NCBI GenBank assembly: GCA_963778465.1
Contig: CAVZUK010000003.1
Coordinates: 186,001 to 250,000, forward strand
Reading direction: 5' to 3'
DNA: 64,000 bases
DNA from: CAVZBW01 sp963778465
GTDB lineage: Bacteria > Actinomycetota > Acidimicrobiia > Acidimicrobiales > RAAP-2
The translations under genes and the position numbers were made by a program. This document shows, piece after piece, positions 36,192 to 45,868 of the stretch (its first letter is position 1; the number at the start of each line of letters is the position of its first letter). The notes beneath the pieces are model-generated. The model was not told the DNA's origin, ran no database searches, and was given only the letters and a program-made list of their open reading frames with translations.

Positions 36192-37394
36192 ATGGCGGTT
36201 CGAGAGTGCGTGATCGATGCGGACAGCCACGTCACCGAGCCCTCCGACGTCTGGACCTCCCGGGTGCCGGCACGATACCGGGACGACGTCTTTCGTGTCG
36301 TCCGCAACGACGGGGTGGACACCTGGGTGCTCGGTGACGAGCCGGTCGGTCGGGTCGGCGTCACTGCGCCGGCGGGATGGCCGACCTTCCCCCCCGAGTA
36401 CCCGGGTCGATACGAGGACGTCCATCCGGCCTCCTACGACGCGCACGCCCGGCTCCGCTACATGGACGAGGCGGCGATCTGGGCGCAGGTGCTCTACCCC
36501 AACGTCGGTGGGTTCGGCAGCGAGAACTTCCTCCGGCTCCGTGACGAACCCCTGAAGGCACTCTGCGTCGCGGCCTACAACGACTTCCTCCTCGAGTGGT
36601 CGTCCGCGGACACCCGCCGGCTGCTTCCCGTCGTCGCCACGCCCTTCTGGGACGTCGAGGCCAGCGTCGCGGAGATCGAGCGCTGCGCCGATCTCGGTGC
36701 CCGGGGCATCCTCTTCACGGGCGAGCCCCAGCGCTACGGGCTCCCCGTCCTCGGTGCACCGCACTGGGATCCCCTGTGGGCGGTGGCTCAGGACACGGGC
36801 CTGCCCGTCCACTTCCACATCGGCAACGCCGGCGACACGCTCGAGCACCTGACGCCGGAGCGCTACGAGCATCACGGGGGTGCCGGGGCCCAGGCCTACA
36901 CCGCCGTCGGCCTCTTCATGAAGAACGGCGTGCAGTGCGCGGACCTGATCACCTCCGGGGTGCTCGATCGGTACCCGGACGTGCGGTGCGTCTCGGTCGA
37001 GAGCGGCATCGGCTGGCTGCCGTTCGTGCTCGAGGCGACGGACTACAGCTGGCTCGGGGCGTTCCGCAAGGGTCGCGAGCGCCCGCCGGACGCGCTCTTG
37101 CCGTCCGAGCTCTTTCGACGGCAGGTCTTCGTGACGTTCTGGTTCGAGTCGCTCGCCCCGCGGCACTTCCTCGAGATCATCCCGGTCGACAACGTCCTCT
37201 TCGAGACGGATTTTCCTCACACGACGTGCCTGTTCGGCAACATCCAGGAGACCATCGCGTCGGGACTGGGTCACGTGGACCCCGGTGTCCGCCGCAAGAT
37301 CCTCTGGGAGAACGCCACCCGGCTCTACGGGATCGACCGGCCGCCGGAGTCGTGGTGGCGCCAAGCGGCCAGCGGCGCACGTGGCCCCGGCTAG
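36192..37394 (+). CDS. Amidohydrolase-2 family metal-dependent hydrolase
   Basis: 400 residues from ATG 36192 with GAGGAG just before; a TTG at 36189 is also in frame. The TIM-barrel pattern is CVIDADSHVTEPSDVW at the start (replacing the usual HxH), LPVHFHIGNAGDTLEH near 215, VESGIGWLPFVLEATDYSW and LFETDFPHTTCLFGN near 345. These supply the metal-binding His and Asp of the family, which includes decarboxylases and meta-cleavage-product hydrolases. Two paralogues occur in this window (45865 and the right edge). The next gene, an FAH-type hydrolase, starts within its last codons. Confidence 0.85.
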   Translation: MAVRECVIDADSHVTEPSDVWTSRVPARYRDDVFRVVRNDGVDTWVLGDEPVGRVGVTAPAGWPTFPPEYPGRYEDVHPASYDAHARLRYMDEAAIWAQVLYPNVGGFGSENFLRLRDEPLKALCVAAYNDFLLEWSSADTRRLLPVVATPFWDVEASVAEIERCADLGARGILFTGEPQRYGLPVLGAPHWDPLWAVAQDTGLPVHFHIGNAGDTLEHLTPERYEHHGGAGAQAYTAVGLFMKNGVQCADLITSGVLDRYPDVRCVSVESGIGWLPFVLEATDYSWLGAFRKGRERPPDALLPSELFRRQVFVTFWFESLAPRHFLEIIPVDNVLFETDFPHTTCLFGNIQETIASGLGHVDPGVRRKILWENATRLYGIDRPPESWWRQAASGARGPG

Positions 37395-38265
37395 GACCGA
37401 CGCGTCCCCGGCGCTCCTCGGACGCGCCCTGATCGGCGACGTCTTCTGCCACGGGGAGATCGAGGGCGACCGGTTCTTCGTGGTCGAGGGCGACCTCTTT
37501 GCCGGCCCCCGGCGCAGCGGTCGGTCGCTCGACATGGACGGGCTCGTGCTCGGGACCCCGCTGGCCGGCGTCCGCTTCGTCAACGTCATGGGCGGCTTCC
37601 TCGAGCCCGGGACGGAGCGAGGCGCGGACGCACAGCCCATGTGGCTGCCCAAGGCGTGCAATTACGTGACGGGCGACGGCGGGGAGATCCAGGTGCCGGG
37701 GATCCTGCGGGGTCCGGTGGTGATCGAGTCGGAGCTGGCCGTGGTCGTGGGGAGGCCGCTACGCAAGGCGTCGCTCGCAGAGGCCGGCGGCGCCATCTTC
37801 GGTTGGAGCGTGTTCAACGACGTGACCGCACCCGAATACGGGGCGTCGGGCTTCTGGGCAGTGGGCAAGTCCATCGACGGCTTCGCCTCCTGGGGACCCT
37901 GGATCCGCCGGGACCTCACCGAACGACGGGTGCTCGAGGGGCTCGCCATCACGGCCACGGTCAACGGCGAGCAGGTGCAGTCGGGCAACACCGCGCACTA
38001 CCGGTTCACCCCGAGCGAGGTCCTGAGCCACGTGAGCCACCGGATCACCCTCTTCCCCGGGGACGTCGTGGCGCTCGGGACCCCGCCGCCCCCGCCGCAG
38101 GTCGTCGTGGGGGACGGGGTCGTGTGCACGGTGGAAGGGGTGGGCGCGCTCCATAATTACGTGGTTCCCGAGACCCTGGAGCCGCCTTCGACCCTTGCGG
38201 GCCGCGCACCGCTCCGGCTCGTGACCCCGTCCGCCGATCCGAGCTCGCGCCCGACATCTTGGTAA
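37381..38265 (+). CDS. Fumarylacetoacetate-hydrolase-family protein
   Basis: 294 residues from GTG 37381, overlapping the amidohydrolase end by 14 bases. The FAH fold is recognised by VIESELAVVVGRPLRK (the two metal-binding Glu), GWSVFNDVTAPEYG (the Asp), GKSIDGFASWGPWI, VNGEQVQSGNTAHYRFTPSEVLSHVS and LFPGDVVALGTPPPPP, read in pieces. Members cleave or hydrate beta-diketo acids and ring-opened aromatic intermediates (for example HpcE and HHDD isomerases). Coupling to an amidohydrolase supports a lower aromatic or dione pathway. Confidence 0.88.
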   Translation: MAPARTDASPALLGRALIGDVFCHGEIEGDRFFVVEGDLFAGPRRSGRSLDMDGLVLGTPLAGVRFVNVMGGFLEPGTERGADAQPMWLPKACNYVTGDGGEIQVPGILRGPVVIESELAVVVGRPLRKASLAEAGGAIFGWSVFNDVTAPEYGASGFWAVGKSIDGFASWGPWIRRDLTERRVLEGLAITATVNGEQVQSGNTAHYRFTPSEVLSHVSHRITLFPGDVVALGTPPPPPQVVVGDGVVCTVEGVGALHNYVVPETLEPPSTLAGRAPLRLVTPSADPSSRPTSW

Positions 38266-40151
38266 CGATCGAGACCACCGCACCGCCCCGTGTCGACGTC
38301 CGGGGAGCCCGCCACGCCCGGCGTACGGCCCCCGCCCACCGGGTCCCCTCGGCGGCCGTGGTCGCCGGCGTCGCGGTCGTCTACTGCGGTCTCTCGCTCC
38401 TGGCGCTCTGGCCGATCCTCCCCTTCGATGGGACGCACCTGCCCCAGCACGCGCCGGCGGGAGACCCCCAGCAGATGTCGTGGTTCTTGAGCTGGGGCGC
38501 CTTTGCCTTCCTGCACGGGCACAACCCGTTCTTCACCAACTACCTCGACTACCCGACCGGGGTGAACCTGGCGGGCAACACGCTGGCGCTGCCGCTCGGC
38601 ATCGTGGCGATCCCCGTGACCGAGTGGCTCGGTCCCATCGCCAGCTTCAACCTCCTCACCCACCTCGCCCTCGCGGGCTCGGCACTGTCGATGTTCCTCG
38701 TGCTGCGCAGCTGGACCCGCTGGTGGCCGGCCGCCTTCGCCGGCGGCCTCCTCTTCGGGTTCGGCTCCTACCTCCAGTCGGAGGGCGGGACCCACCTCGA
38801 TCTCGCCTTCCTCGTCCTCCCGCCGATCCTCGTGTGGTGCCTCGAGCGGGTCCTGCTCAGCCGCCGGATCCGGCCCGTCCCCGGCGGGATCCTGATCGGT
38901 GTCCTCGCGGCGGTCCAGTTCCTCATCGACGCCGAGATCCTGGCCGACCTGGCGATCGTGTGCCTGGCCGGGCTGATCCTCGTGGCCTTGACGCACGGGG
39001 ACCAGGTCAGGGCTCGGCTGCGGGATGTGGCCACCGCCTCCGGGGCGGCGTTGGGTGGCTTCGTGGTCGTCGCCGGCTATCCGTTGGCGCTGCTCCTGTG
39101 GGGTCCGCAGCACCTGGGTGGTCCGTTCGAGAGCGCCCGGTTGAGCCAGTCGTTCCGACAGGATCTCCTCGGGCCGGTGATCTACCGGGTCCGGCTCCTC
39201 ATCCCCGGCTACGGCCCCCACGGGGTGTGGGGCCTGCGCTACGGGTACCTCGGCGTGCTCCTCCTCGCGTGGCTGGTCGTGTTGACGGTCTTGAAGTGGC
39301 GTCACGCCTCGGTCCGGCTGCTCGCCGCACTCGCGGTGGTGGCCTTCGTCCTCTCGCTCGGCTCGACCCTGTCGGTCGACGGGCTCAACACGCACGTGCC
39401 GCTCCCGAGCACGCTCCTGCAATTCGTGCCGCTGCTCGACAACGCCCTGCCGGTCCGGTTCGTCGCAGTGGAGACCCTCTTCGTCGCCGCCCTCCTCGCG
39501 GTCGCGCTCGACCTGAGCTACGGCGCGGTGGGCCGATCGGCGCTCGCCGGCCGACGCCACGTCGCCCCGGACCGGGTGAGGGTGGTCCGCGCCGGCGCCA
39601 TCCTCTCCGTGACGGCCGTGGCGATGCTGCCGGTCCTGCTCCACCTCCAGATCGTCGAGCCGCAGCACGCGTCCTACCCCGGGCCGGACAACCCGGTGAG
39701 CGCAGCGCTCACGCAGCACGTGCCGGCCGGGGGCGTGGTCCTCACCGTCCCGGAGATCGACCAGGCTCACGACACGCCGATGCTCTGGCAGGCCCAGGCG
39801 CAGATGCACTACCGGCTGGTCGGCGGCTACGCCATCGTGCCGGGGAGCGACGGCAGAGGCTCGATGGAGCTGTCCGCCCAAGGGGGCCTACAGGCGCTCT
39901 ACGAGGCGACGCCGGCGCCGACGGTCTGGAATCCCCGACCGGCTCCCACGGCGAGCGAGATGAGGTCGGCCCAGTGCGAACTGCCGAGCGTCCTACGCGC
40001 CTACGACGTCAGCTCCGTCGTCGCGTGGAACGGCAAGGGTGCAGACCTCGACGCCTTCCTCCACCTCCTCGAGCCGGCCCTGGGGACGCCCCAGTACCTG
40101 CAAGGGGGGGTGGCCATCTGGTACGACGCCCATGCCCGCGCTTGCGGGTGA
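38259..40151 (+). CDS. Polytopic membrane protein, GT-C-glycosyltransferase-like
   Basis: 630 residues from TTG 38259, which overlaps the FAH stop; no better start is visible. About 11 helices span residues 25-470. The early extracytoplasmic loop has DPQQMSWFLSWGAFAFLHGHNPFFTNYLDYP and GVNLAGNTLALPLGI, typical of actinobacterial membrane proteins that resemble GT-C glycosyltransferases or YfhO-like enzymes. The C-terminal 150 residues form an external domain with VVLTVPEIDQAHDTPMLWQAQAQMHYRLVGGY. No definite catalytic residues can be named; role in lipid-linked glycan transfer is a guess. Confidence 0.68.
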   Translation: MVTIETTAPPRVDVRGARHARRTAPAHRVPSAAVVAGVAVVYCGLSLLALWPILPFDGTHLPQHAPAGDPQQMSWFLSWGAFAFLHGHNPFFTNYLDYPTGVNLAGNTLALPLGIVAIPVTEWLGPIASFNLLTHLALAGSALSMFLVLRSWTRWWPAAFAGGLLFGFGSYLQSEGGTHLDLAFLVLPPILVWCLERVLLSRRIRPVPGGILIGVLAAVQFLIDAEILADLAIVCLAGLILVALTHGDQVRARLRDVATASGAALGGFVVVAGYPLALLLWGPQHLGGPFESARLSQSFRQDLLGPVIYRVRLLIPGYGPHGVWGLRYGYLGVLLLAWLVVLTVLKWRHASVRLLAALAVVAFVLSLGSTLSVDGLNTHVPLPSTLLQFVPLLDNALPVRFVAVETLFVAALLAVALDLSYGAVGRSALAGRRHVAPDRVRVVRAGAILSVTAVAMLPVLLHLQIVEPQHASYPGPDNPVSAALTQHVPAGGVVLTVPEIDQAHDTPMLWQAQAQMHYRLVGGYAIVPGSDGRGSMELSAQGGLQALYEATPAPTVWNPRPAPTASEMRSAQCELPSVLRAYDVSSVVAWNGKGADLDAFLHLLEPALGTPQYLQGGVAIWYDAHARACG

Positions 40152-40206
40152 TCCGGGCGGTCACCCGGAGCGGCGGCGGGGCGCGGCGGCGGGGGCGCAG
40201 GGGACC

Positions 40207-40812
40207 GTGACGCAGGGCAAGCGGGCGCAGCGGGTCGCCGACACCCGGCTGCGGCTGATCGAGGTCTCCCTCGACCTGTACACGCGCCAGGGGTTCAGCG
40301 CCACGACCATCGACCAGATCGTGGAAGCTGCCGGCATCCACCGGAGCACCTTCTTTCGCTACTTCGACGGGAAGGAGGCCGTCCTCTTCGCACCGATCAC
40401 GGGCTCGCACGACTGGTTCGTCGAGCAGCTCCGCGCACGCCCGGCCGGCGAGCCGATCGTTCGCAGCGTCGCGGTCGTGTGCACGGAGGGGACCTGGCCC
40501 CTGATCGATCGCCAGCACCTCTCGAAGATCCGCCGGATCATCAAGGCGGACCCGATGCTCCAGGTCGCCCTCGGTACCCCGATGTCCTCGACCTTCGCGC
40601 CCCGGCTCGTGGAGTGCCTCCAGTCGATGGACCCTCAGGCCGATCGCCGCGTCATCGAGGTGGTGGCCGCCCTGGCCGCCATGTGGTCCGATCGCGCCAT
40701 CTCGACCCTGATCGAGAGCGGAGGCTCGTTCCGCGACCACTTTGCCGAGGTGATCCGGGCCACGGCACAGGTGGCGCCCGAGATCCTTCGCCTCTCCGAA
40801 GAGCTCACCTAG
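40207..40812 (+). CDS. TetR-family regulator
   Basis: 201 residues from GTG 40207, with AGGGGA just upstream; ATG 40132 gives a 25-residue longer form. The helix-turn-helix is RLRLIEVSLDLYTRQGFSATTIDQIVEAAGIHRSTFFRYFDGKEAVLF, described in pieces (GFSATTIDQIVEAAGI, STFFRYFDGKEAVL). The C-terminal domain resembles TetR_C group 17-like with SKIRRIIKADPMLQVAL. Candidate targets are the palindromes at 41752-41770 and 41814-41841. Confidence 0.88.
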   Translation: MTQGKRAQRVADTRLRLIEVSLDLYTRQGFSATTIDQIVEAAGIHRSTFFRYFDGKEAVLFAPITGSHDWFVEQLRARPAGEPIVRSVAVVCTEGTWPLIDRQHLSKIRRIIKADPMLQVALGTPMSSTFAPRLVECLQSMDPQADRRVIEVVAALAAMWSDRAISTLIESGGSFRDHFAEVIRATAQVAPEILRLSEELT

Positions 40813-41728
40813 ACGGCGCGATCACGAGCTCGCCGTAGCGCTGGACGGCCTCCAGGGCGTGCTCGAGACCGTCGCCGGGGAGCCCGGCGTGGACCCACGT
40901 CACGCCGAGCGCGGCGAGCCTGCCGAGGCCGTCCGCGTGCTCTTCGGCATTGAAGTCCGCCGCCCAGGGATTGCCGCCGGCCCAGTTGGTGAAGGCGATG
41001 TCGATCGACCCCGGGTCCCGGCCCGCGCCCTCGAGGCGAACCTTGAGGTCGTCGATCGCCGCTTCGAGCTTGTCCAAGGAGTCGAGCGCCACCGTCCTCG
41101 CCGTCTGGGCCATGACCGCTGGAGCGGGGAATGGGCACCAGCCGTCGCCGAACTCGACGACCCGCTGGCGGGCCCGCCCGCTGTTGCCGCCGACCCAGAT
41201 CGGGGGGTGGGGGACGCTGACCGGCCGGGGGTGCGCCGTCACCCCGCGGGCCCGGAAGTGCCGGCCCTCGTAGCTGACGTCGTCGTTGCACCAGATCGCC
41301 TTGATGACCTCGAGCGACTCGTCGAAGAGCTCGTTGCGTTCGGCGTGGTCGACCCCCAGGGCGGCGAACTCGGCCTTGAGGTACCCGGCCCCGACGGCGA
41401 GCGTGAAGCGTCCCTCCGAGAGGAGGTCGAGGGTGGCGCCCGCCTTGGCGACGACGAAGGGGTTGCGGTAGGCGAGCACGACGATGTTGGGGACCAGGCG
41501 GATCCTCTCGGTCCGGGCCGCGGCGAAGCTCATGGCCACGAAGGGATCGAGGGCATCGTGCCCGCCCGCCTCCAGCCAGCGCTGGGTGGGAGCCGGGTGG
41601 TCGGTAAAGCCGAAGCCATCGAACCCGGCGGCCTCCGCGGCGGCGGCCAGCTGCCCGACTCCTCGGCCGGTCACGAGCGCCGGGTCGTACGGGCTGCCGA
41701 TGATCGGATGGGTGATGGCGAACTTCAT
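40805..41728 (-). CDS. F420-dependent LLM-class (luciferase-like) oxidoreductase
   Basis: 307 residues from ATG 41728, with GGAGGG upstream. The bacterial-luciferase TIM barrel is indicated by GFDGFGFTDHPAPTQRW (about 38), RIRLVPNIVVLAYRNPFVVAKA, GRFTLAVGAGYLKAEF (about 105), HPPIWVGGNSGRARQRV (about 175) and FGDGWCPFP. Mycobacterial homologues use F420; substrates vary. Its 3' end overlaps the TetR gene by 8 bases, and it is divergent from the CoA-transferase gene, so the TetR, this enzyme and the transferase form one regulated neighbourhood. Confidence 0.88.
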   Translation of the reverse strand: MKFAITHPIIGSPYDPALVTGRGVGQLAAAAEAAGFDGFGFTDHPAPTQRWLEAGGHDALDPFVAMSFAAARTERIRLVPNIVVLAYRNPFVVAKAGATLDLLSEGRFTLAVGAGYLKAEFAALGVDHAERNELFDESLEVIKAIWCNDDVSYEGRHFRARGVTAHPRPVSVPHPPIWVGGNSGRARQRVVEFGDGWCPFPAPAVMAQTARTVALDSLDKLEAAIDDLKVRLEGAGRDPGSIDIAFTNWAGGNPWAADFNAEEHADGLGRLAALGVTWVHAGLPGDGLEHALEAVQRYGELVIAPSR

Positions 41729-41751
41729 CGAGTCCCTCCCTCGCCGTCTGG

Positions 41752-41770
41752 TCGGCCATATCTTGGCCGA
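41752..41770 (-). promoter_or_regulatory. Inverted repeat over the LLM-gene promoter
   Basis: TCGGCCA (41752-41758), five bases, TGGCCGA (41764-41770). On the minus strand the centre reads AAGATAT, a possible -10 element about 30 bases before the ATG at 41728. The repeat differs from the neighbouring palindrome, implying a second regulator. Confidence 0.5.
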
Positions 41771-41813
41771 ACGGGGCCGCCCTCCGGCGCGGTGGCGGGT
41801 GCCGGGTCGATGT

Positions 41814-41841
41814 GACAAACTGCGACTAGTCGCAGTTTGTC
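41814..41841 (+). promoter_or_regulatory. 28-base perfect palindrome before the CoA-transferase
   Basis: The half-site GACAAACTGCGACT (41814-41827) is followed directly by its exact reverse complement, ending at 41841. It lies 15 bases upstream of the ATG at 41857; a GGGGGAGA ribosome-binding site sits between them. Such long even palindromes are typical operators of TetR-type repressors; the TetR encoded 1 kb away is the obvious candidate. Confidence 0.75.
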
Positions 41842-41856
41842 GTTTGGGGGAGACCG

Positions 41857-44221
41857 ATGGAGCAGACGCCGCCTCCGTTGTCCGGCCTACGGGTCGTCAC
41901 GACGGCCAATGCGCTGCCCGCGGCCGTGGTGGGCCTGATGCTCGCCGACCATGGCGCGGACGTCTTCCTGCTCGAGCCGCCCTCGGGGTCCCGCCTGCGC
42001 ACGCACGCCGCGTGGTCCTACTGGGCGCGCGGCCAGCGGAGCGTGATGCTCGACCTGAGCGATCCCCGGGAGCTGGAGCGAGCGCGGGCCCTGATCGACG
42101 GCAGCGACGTGTTCGTCGACGGGTGGGGGACGGGAGTGGCCGCGCGCCTCGGGCTGGCACCCGAGCTGCTGTCCGAGAGGAACCCTCGCCTGATCCAGGC
42201 GAGGATCAGCGCCTTCGGCGACGCGTCGCCGCTCGCCAAGGCCAAGGGTTGGGAGCCGATCGTCATGGCCGCCATCGGCGGCAGCGCCGGCTTCTCCAAC
42301 CTCGTCGCCCGCGACGGTCCGGCCTACGTGAGCACTCCCTTCTGCTCGGTCGGGGCCGCCCACCTGGCGCTGCACGGGATACTGGGCGCGCTCTTGGAGC
42401 GGGAGCGGAGCGGCGCCGGCCAGCGGGTCTCGACGACCCTCGCCCAGGGCTTCCTCGCCTTCGACACCTGGAACTGGCTGCTGCACGTGCTGGCGCTCCG
42501 GTACTCGAGCGCCTTCGAGATGGAGGCGCCCTACGACCGGGAGGGCCTCGTGCCCAACACCCCCTTCTTCTTCCGGTTGTTCGTCGGCTTGACCAAGGAC
42601 GGCACCTGGTTGCAGTTCTCCCAGACCACGGACCGCCTCTGGGAGGCGTTCCTCTCTGCGTGCTCCCTGGACCCGTCCGATCCGGCGGTGCGGGAGGCCC
42701 CGGTGTCCGAGGATCCGCAGGTACGCATCGCGTTCTGGGAGACCCTGCTCGCCGCCGTCGCGAGCCGGACCGCGGCGGAGTGGCGGGACGCCTTCGACGA
42801 GGACCCCAACGTGTGGGCGGAGCCGTTCCGGGACGAGTCCAACGCCCTCGAGCATCCCCAGCTCGTCTTCGACCGGCGGATCATCCGCGACGCCGCGGGC
42901 GCCGCCATGCCCGGCGCTCTGGCCCAGGCTGCCGCCTGGCCGGTGCTCACCGCCCGACCCGCCCCGGAGCTCGGTGCGGACAACGACGCCCTCTCGGCGC
43001 TGGCGGTTCCCGCTGCCTCCCCGGCGGTTGCCGCTGCCTCCCCGGCGGTCGCCACGGACGCGCCGCCGCTGGCCGGGGTGACGGTCCTCGAGCTCGGCAT
43101 GTTCTACGCGGCCCCCTTCGGGGCGACGCTGCTGGCCGAACAGGGTGCCCGGGTGATCAAGGTCGAGCCGGCCGAGGGGGATCCGATCCGCACGGTGATC
43201 CCGTTCCCCGACCTCGCCGCGGTCAAGGTCCTCCAGGGCAAGGAGTCCGTCGTCGTCGACCTCGCCACCCCCGAGGGACGCAACGTGCTCGCCGAGCTGG
43301 TGCGTCGCTGCGACGTCGTCCTGCAGGGCTACCGCGCCGGTGTGGCCGAGCGCCTCCGCTGCACCGCGGAGGAGCTCCTCAGGATCAATCCCGATCTGGT
43401 CTACGTCAACGCCCCCGGTTACGGCGACGGTGGCCCGTGCGGTCACCGCCCTGCCTTCGCCCCCACGATCGGTGCGGCGTCGGGCCTGGCGGTCCGCAAC
43501 GTCGGGGGACCCGGCAACGTCCCGCGCGGCACGTCCCTGGACCTGACGACGGTCAAGCGCACGGGGATCAAGCTGGCCAGCGGAGCGATGGCGCAGGGCA
43601 ACGCGGACGGCTTCGCCGGCCTCGGCGTGGCGACGGTCATGCTCCTCGGCCTCGTCGGCCGAGCCCGCTTCGGTGGCGCCAACGTGCTGCGCTCCTCCAT
43701 GCTCTCGACGATGGCCCACGCGCTGGCCGACACCGCCACGAACGGGCCGGGCCGTCCCACGCCGGCGCCCGACGAGGACCTCTACGGGGTAGGACCCCTG
43801 CACCGCCTCTACCGCACGGCCGAGGGCTGGGTCATGCTGGTCGTCGACGGCCCCGGCGAGCGCGCCGCCCTCGCGGCGGTCACCGGGCTCGACCCGGACA
43901 AGGAGGAACTCGAGTGGCGAGCTCGAGGCGGCCTTCCTCACCGGGACGGCCGAGCAGTGGCAGGAGCGCCTGCTCGCTCGTGGGGTGACCTGCGTGGCGG
44001 TGTCGCGCCACGGCACGGAGCGGACCGTCATGCTCGGAGCCCTGGGCACCGAGCTCGGCTTCGTGACGACCGAGACGCACCCGACCCTGGACGAGTACCC
44101 GCGACTCCGGGCGCTCACGAGGTTCTCCCGTAGCCGTTCGACGCTCGGACCCGCGCCGCTGCTCGGCCAGCAGACCGAGTCGGTGCTCGCCGAGCTCGAG
44201 ATCCAGGCGGTGACCCGGTGA
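41857..44221 (+). CDS. Double-length CaiB/BaiF (family III) CoA-transferase, one frameshift
   Basis: 787 residues if one extra base near 43917 is removed, which joins DKEELEW to ELEAAFLTGTAEQWQERLLARG and the downstream frame ending 44221. Two family III CoA-transferase modules are fused: residues 8-380 (LRVVTTANALPAAVVGLMLADHGADVFLLEPP) and 405-787 (VTVLELGMFYAAPFGATLLAEQGARVIKVEPA), joined by an Ala/Pro-rich linker with a repeated AASPAV unit. The catalytic Asp equivalent is visible in the second module (NADGFAGLGVATVM) but replaced in the first (STPFCSVGAAHLAL). The enzyme would move CoA between carboxylic acids. It heads the thiolase-DUF35-amidohydrolase operon. Confidence 0.8.
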
Positions 44222-44255
44222 CCGCCGTCCATCAAGGGGCCCAAGAAGGGGAGGC

Positions 44256-45449
44256 ATGATCGAGCTTCGGAACCAAGCGGCCATCGTGGGCATCGGCAAC
44301 GTCCCGTTCGGGCGGCGGGGCGAGTTCGCAGATCGGGGCCACGTGCGGCTCGCCGTCGAGGCGATCTCCGCCGCCTGTGCCGACGCCGGCATCACGCCCA
44401 AGGAGGTGGACGGCTACAGCTCCTACTACTCCTCGGTAGAGCCCGCCGAGCTGATGGCGGCCTTCGGCGTCGACCGGCTGCGGTACGCGTCGCAGACCTG
44501 GGGCGGCGGCGGCGCGTCGATGTGCGGCGCCTTCCAAAACGCGGCGATGGCGGTCGCCACCGACCAGGCGGACTACGTCGTGGTCCACAAGGTCGCCACG
44601 ATGGAGTCGACCAAGCGCTACGGCCAGTCGTTCGGGCAGATCGGGCAGGGGGTCTCCGCGATCGGCGGGCCCTTCGCCTTCTCCGTCCCCTACGGCCTGC
44701 AGTCCCCCGGGCAGATGTTCGCCCTCGCCGTCCGGCGCCACATGCACCTCTACGGCACGACGACCGAGCAGATGGCCCACGTCGCCATCAACGCCCGTGC
44801 CATGGCCGCCAACAATCCCGAGGCCCGGTTTCGCGAGCCGCTCACGGTGGAGGGTCACCACGCCAGCCCCATGATCGCCGACCCCCTCCGCCTGCTCGAC
44901 TTCTGCATGGAGTCCGATTACGGGTGTGCCGTGGTCATCACCTCGGCGGCCCGGGCCGGGACCCTGCGTCACCGGCCGGCCTACATCGCCGCGGCCGCGG
45001 TCGGCGCCCCCTTCCGCTACGGCAACGCGCTGATGAGCTTCTACAACCAGCCGGACGAGGACTTCGCCTCGAGCGGGCACCGCACGGTCGCCGAGGACCT
45101 CTACAAGCACTCCCGGCTGGGCCTGGCCGACATGGACGCCGCCATGGTGTACGACCACTTCACCGGGATGGTGGTCATGGCCCTGGAGGACTTCGGCTTC
45201 TGCCCGAAGGGCGAGGGTGGTCCCTATGTCGCGGACGGCAACCTCGGTCTCGCCGGGCCGGTTCCCGTGAACACGCACGGGGGCAACCTCGCCGAGGCCT
45301 ACACACACGGCATGACCCACGTCAACGAGGCGGTCCGCCAGATCCGGGGCCAGGCCATCAACCAGATCGATGGCGCGTCGAACGTCCTCGTCGTCGGCGG
45401 CGCCGGCCCGGCGCCCACGAGCGGCATGATCTTGACGGGGGAACAGTGA
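44256..45449 (+). CDS. Thiolase-family (SCP-x/Ltp-type) enzyme
   Basis: 397 residues from ATG 44256, with AAGGGGAGG upstream. N-terminal AAIVGIGNVPFGRRGE and DAGITPKEVDGYSSY are followed by ASQTWGGGGASMCGAFQNAAMAV, where the Cys lies in the nucleophile region. Later: TEQMAHVAINARAMAANNPEARF, YDHFTGMVVMALEDFGFC and the C-terminal NTHGGNLAEAYTHGMTHVNEAVRQIRGQ (read in pieces), with the conserved His-Gly. Acts on acyl-CoAs as a thiolase or retro-aldolase. The DUF35 gene overlaps its stop (GTGA), so the two proteins probably form one complex. Confidence 0.88.
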   Translation: MIELRNQAAIVGIGNVPFGRRGEFADRGHVRLAVEAISAACADAGITPKEVDGYSSYYSSVEPAELMAAFGVDRLRYASQTWGGGGASMCGAFQNAAMAVATDQADYVVVHKVATMESTKRYGQSFGQIGQGVSAIGGPFAFSVPYGLQSPGQMFALAVRRHMHLYGTTTEQMAHVAINARAMAANNPEARFREPLTVEGHHASPMIADPLRLLDFCMESDYGCAVVITSAARAGTLRHRPAYIAAAAVGAPFRYGNALMSFYNQPDEDFASSGHRTVAEDLYKHSRLGLADMDAAMVYDHFTGMVVMALEDFGFCPKGEGGPYVADGNLGLAGPVPVNTHGGNLAEAYTHGMTHVNEAVRQIRGQAINQIDGASNVLVVGGAGPAPTSGMILTGEQ

Positions 45450-45868
45450 GCGATCGACTACCGGGCCTGCCCGGCCCTCAGCCGGACCCGACCACCGAGG
45501 GTTACTGGACGTCGGCCGGAGACGGCCGTCTTGTGGTCCAGCGCTGCGACGGTTGCGGGGTGCACCGCCACCCCCCGACGGAGGTCTGCTACTCGTGCGG
45601 GTCGCTCGAGTGGTCCTGGGACCCCCACGACGGCCTCGGGACGGTCTACAGCTACACCTGGACAGACCGCCCGATCGTCCCGGCGCTCGCGTCCCTGGGC
45701 GTCTACAACGTCTCGGTCGTCGAGCTCGACGACACCAACGGCGTTGTCCGGATCCTGACCCAGGTCACCGACGTGCCCCGCGAGGAGTTGGTCGTCGGCC
45801 TGCCGGTCGAGGTCCACTTCGACCCCGCGGGCGACGGGGTCGCCCTTCCCATGTTCCGCCCTCGATGA
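45446..45868 (+). CDS. DUF35 zinc-ribbon/OB-fold protein
   Basis: 140 residues from GTG 45446. The zinc ribbon is RCDGCGVHRHPPTEVCYSCG (Cys pairs about residues 34-52), then an OB-fold with GLGTVYSYTWTDRPIVPALAS and NGVVRILTQVTDV. Partner of the overlapping thiolase, second such pair in this window. Its stop overlaps the next ATG (ATGA), so it is cotranslated on both sides. Confidence 0.88.
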   Translation: MSDRLPGLPGPQPDPTTEGYWTSAGDGRLVVQRCDGCGVHRHPPTEVCYSCGSLEWSWDPHDGLGTVYSYTWTDRPIVPALASLGVYNVSVVELDDTNGVVRILTQVTDVPREELVVGLPVEVHFDPAGDGVALPMFRPR

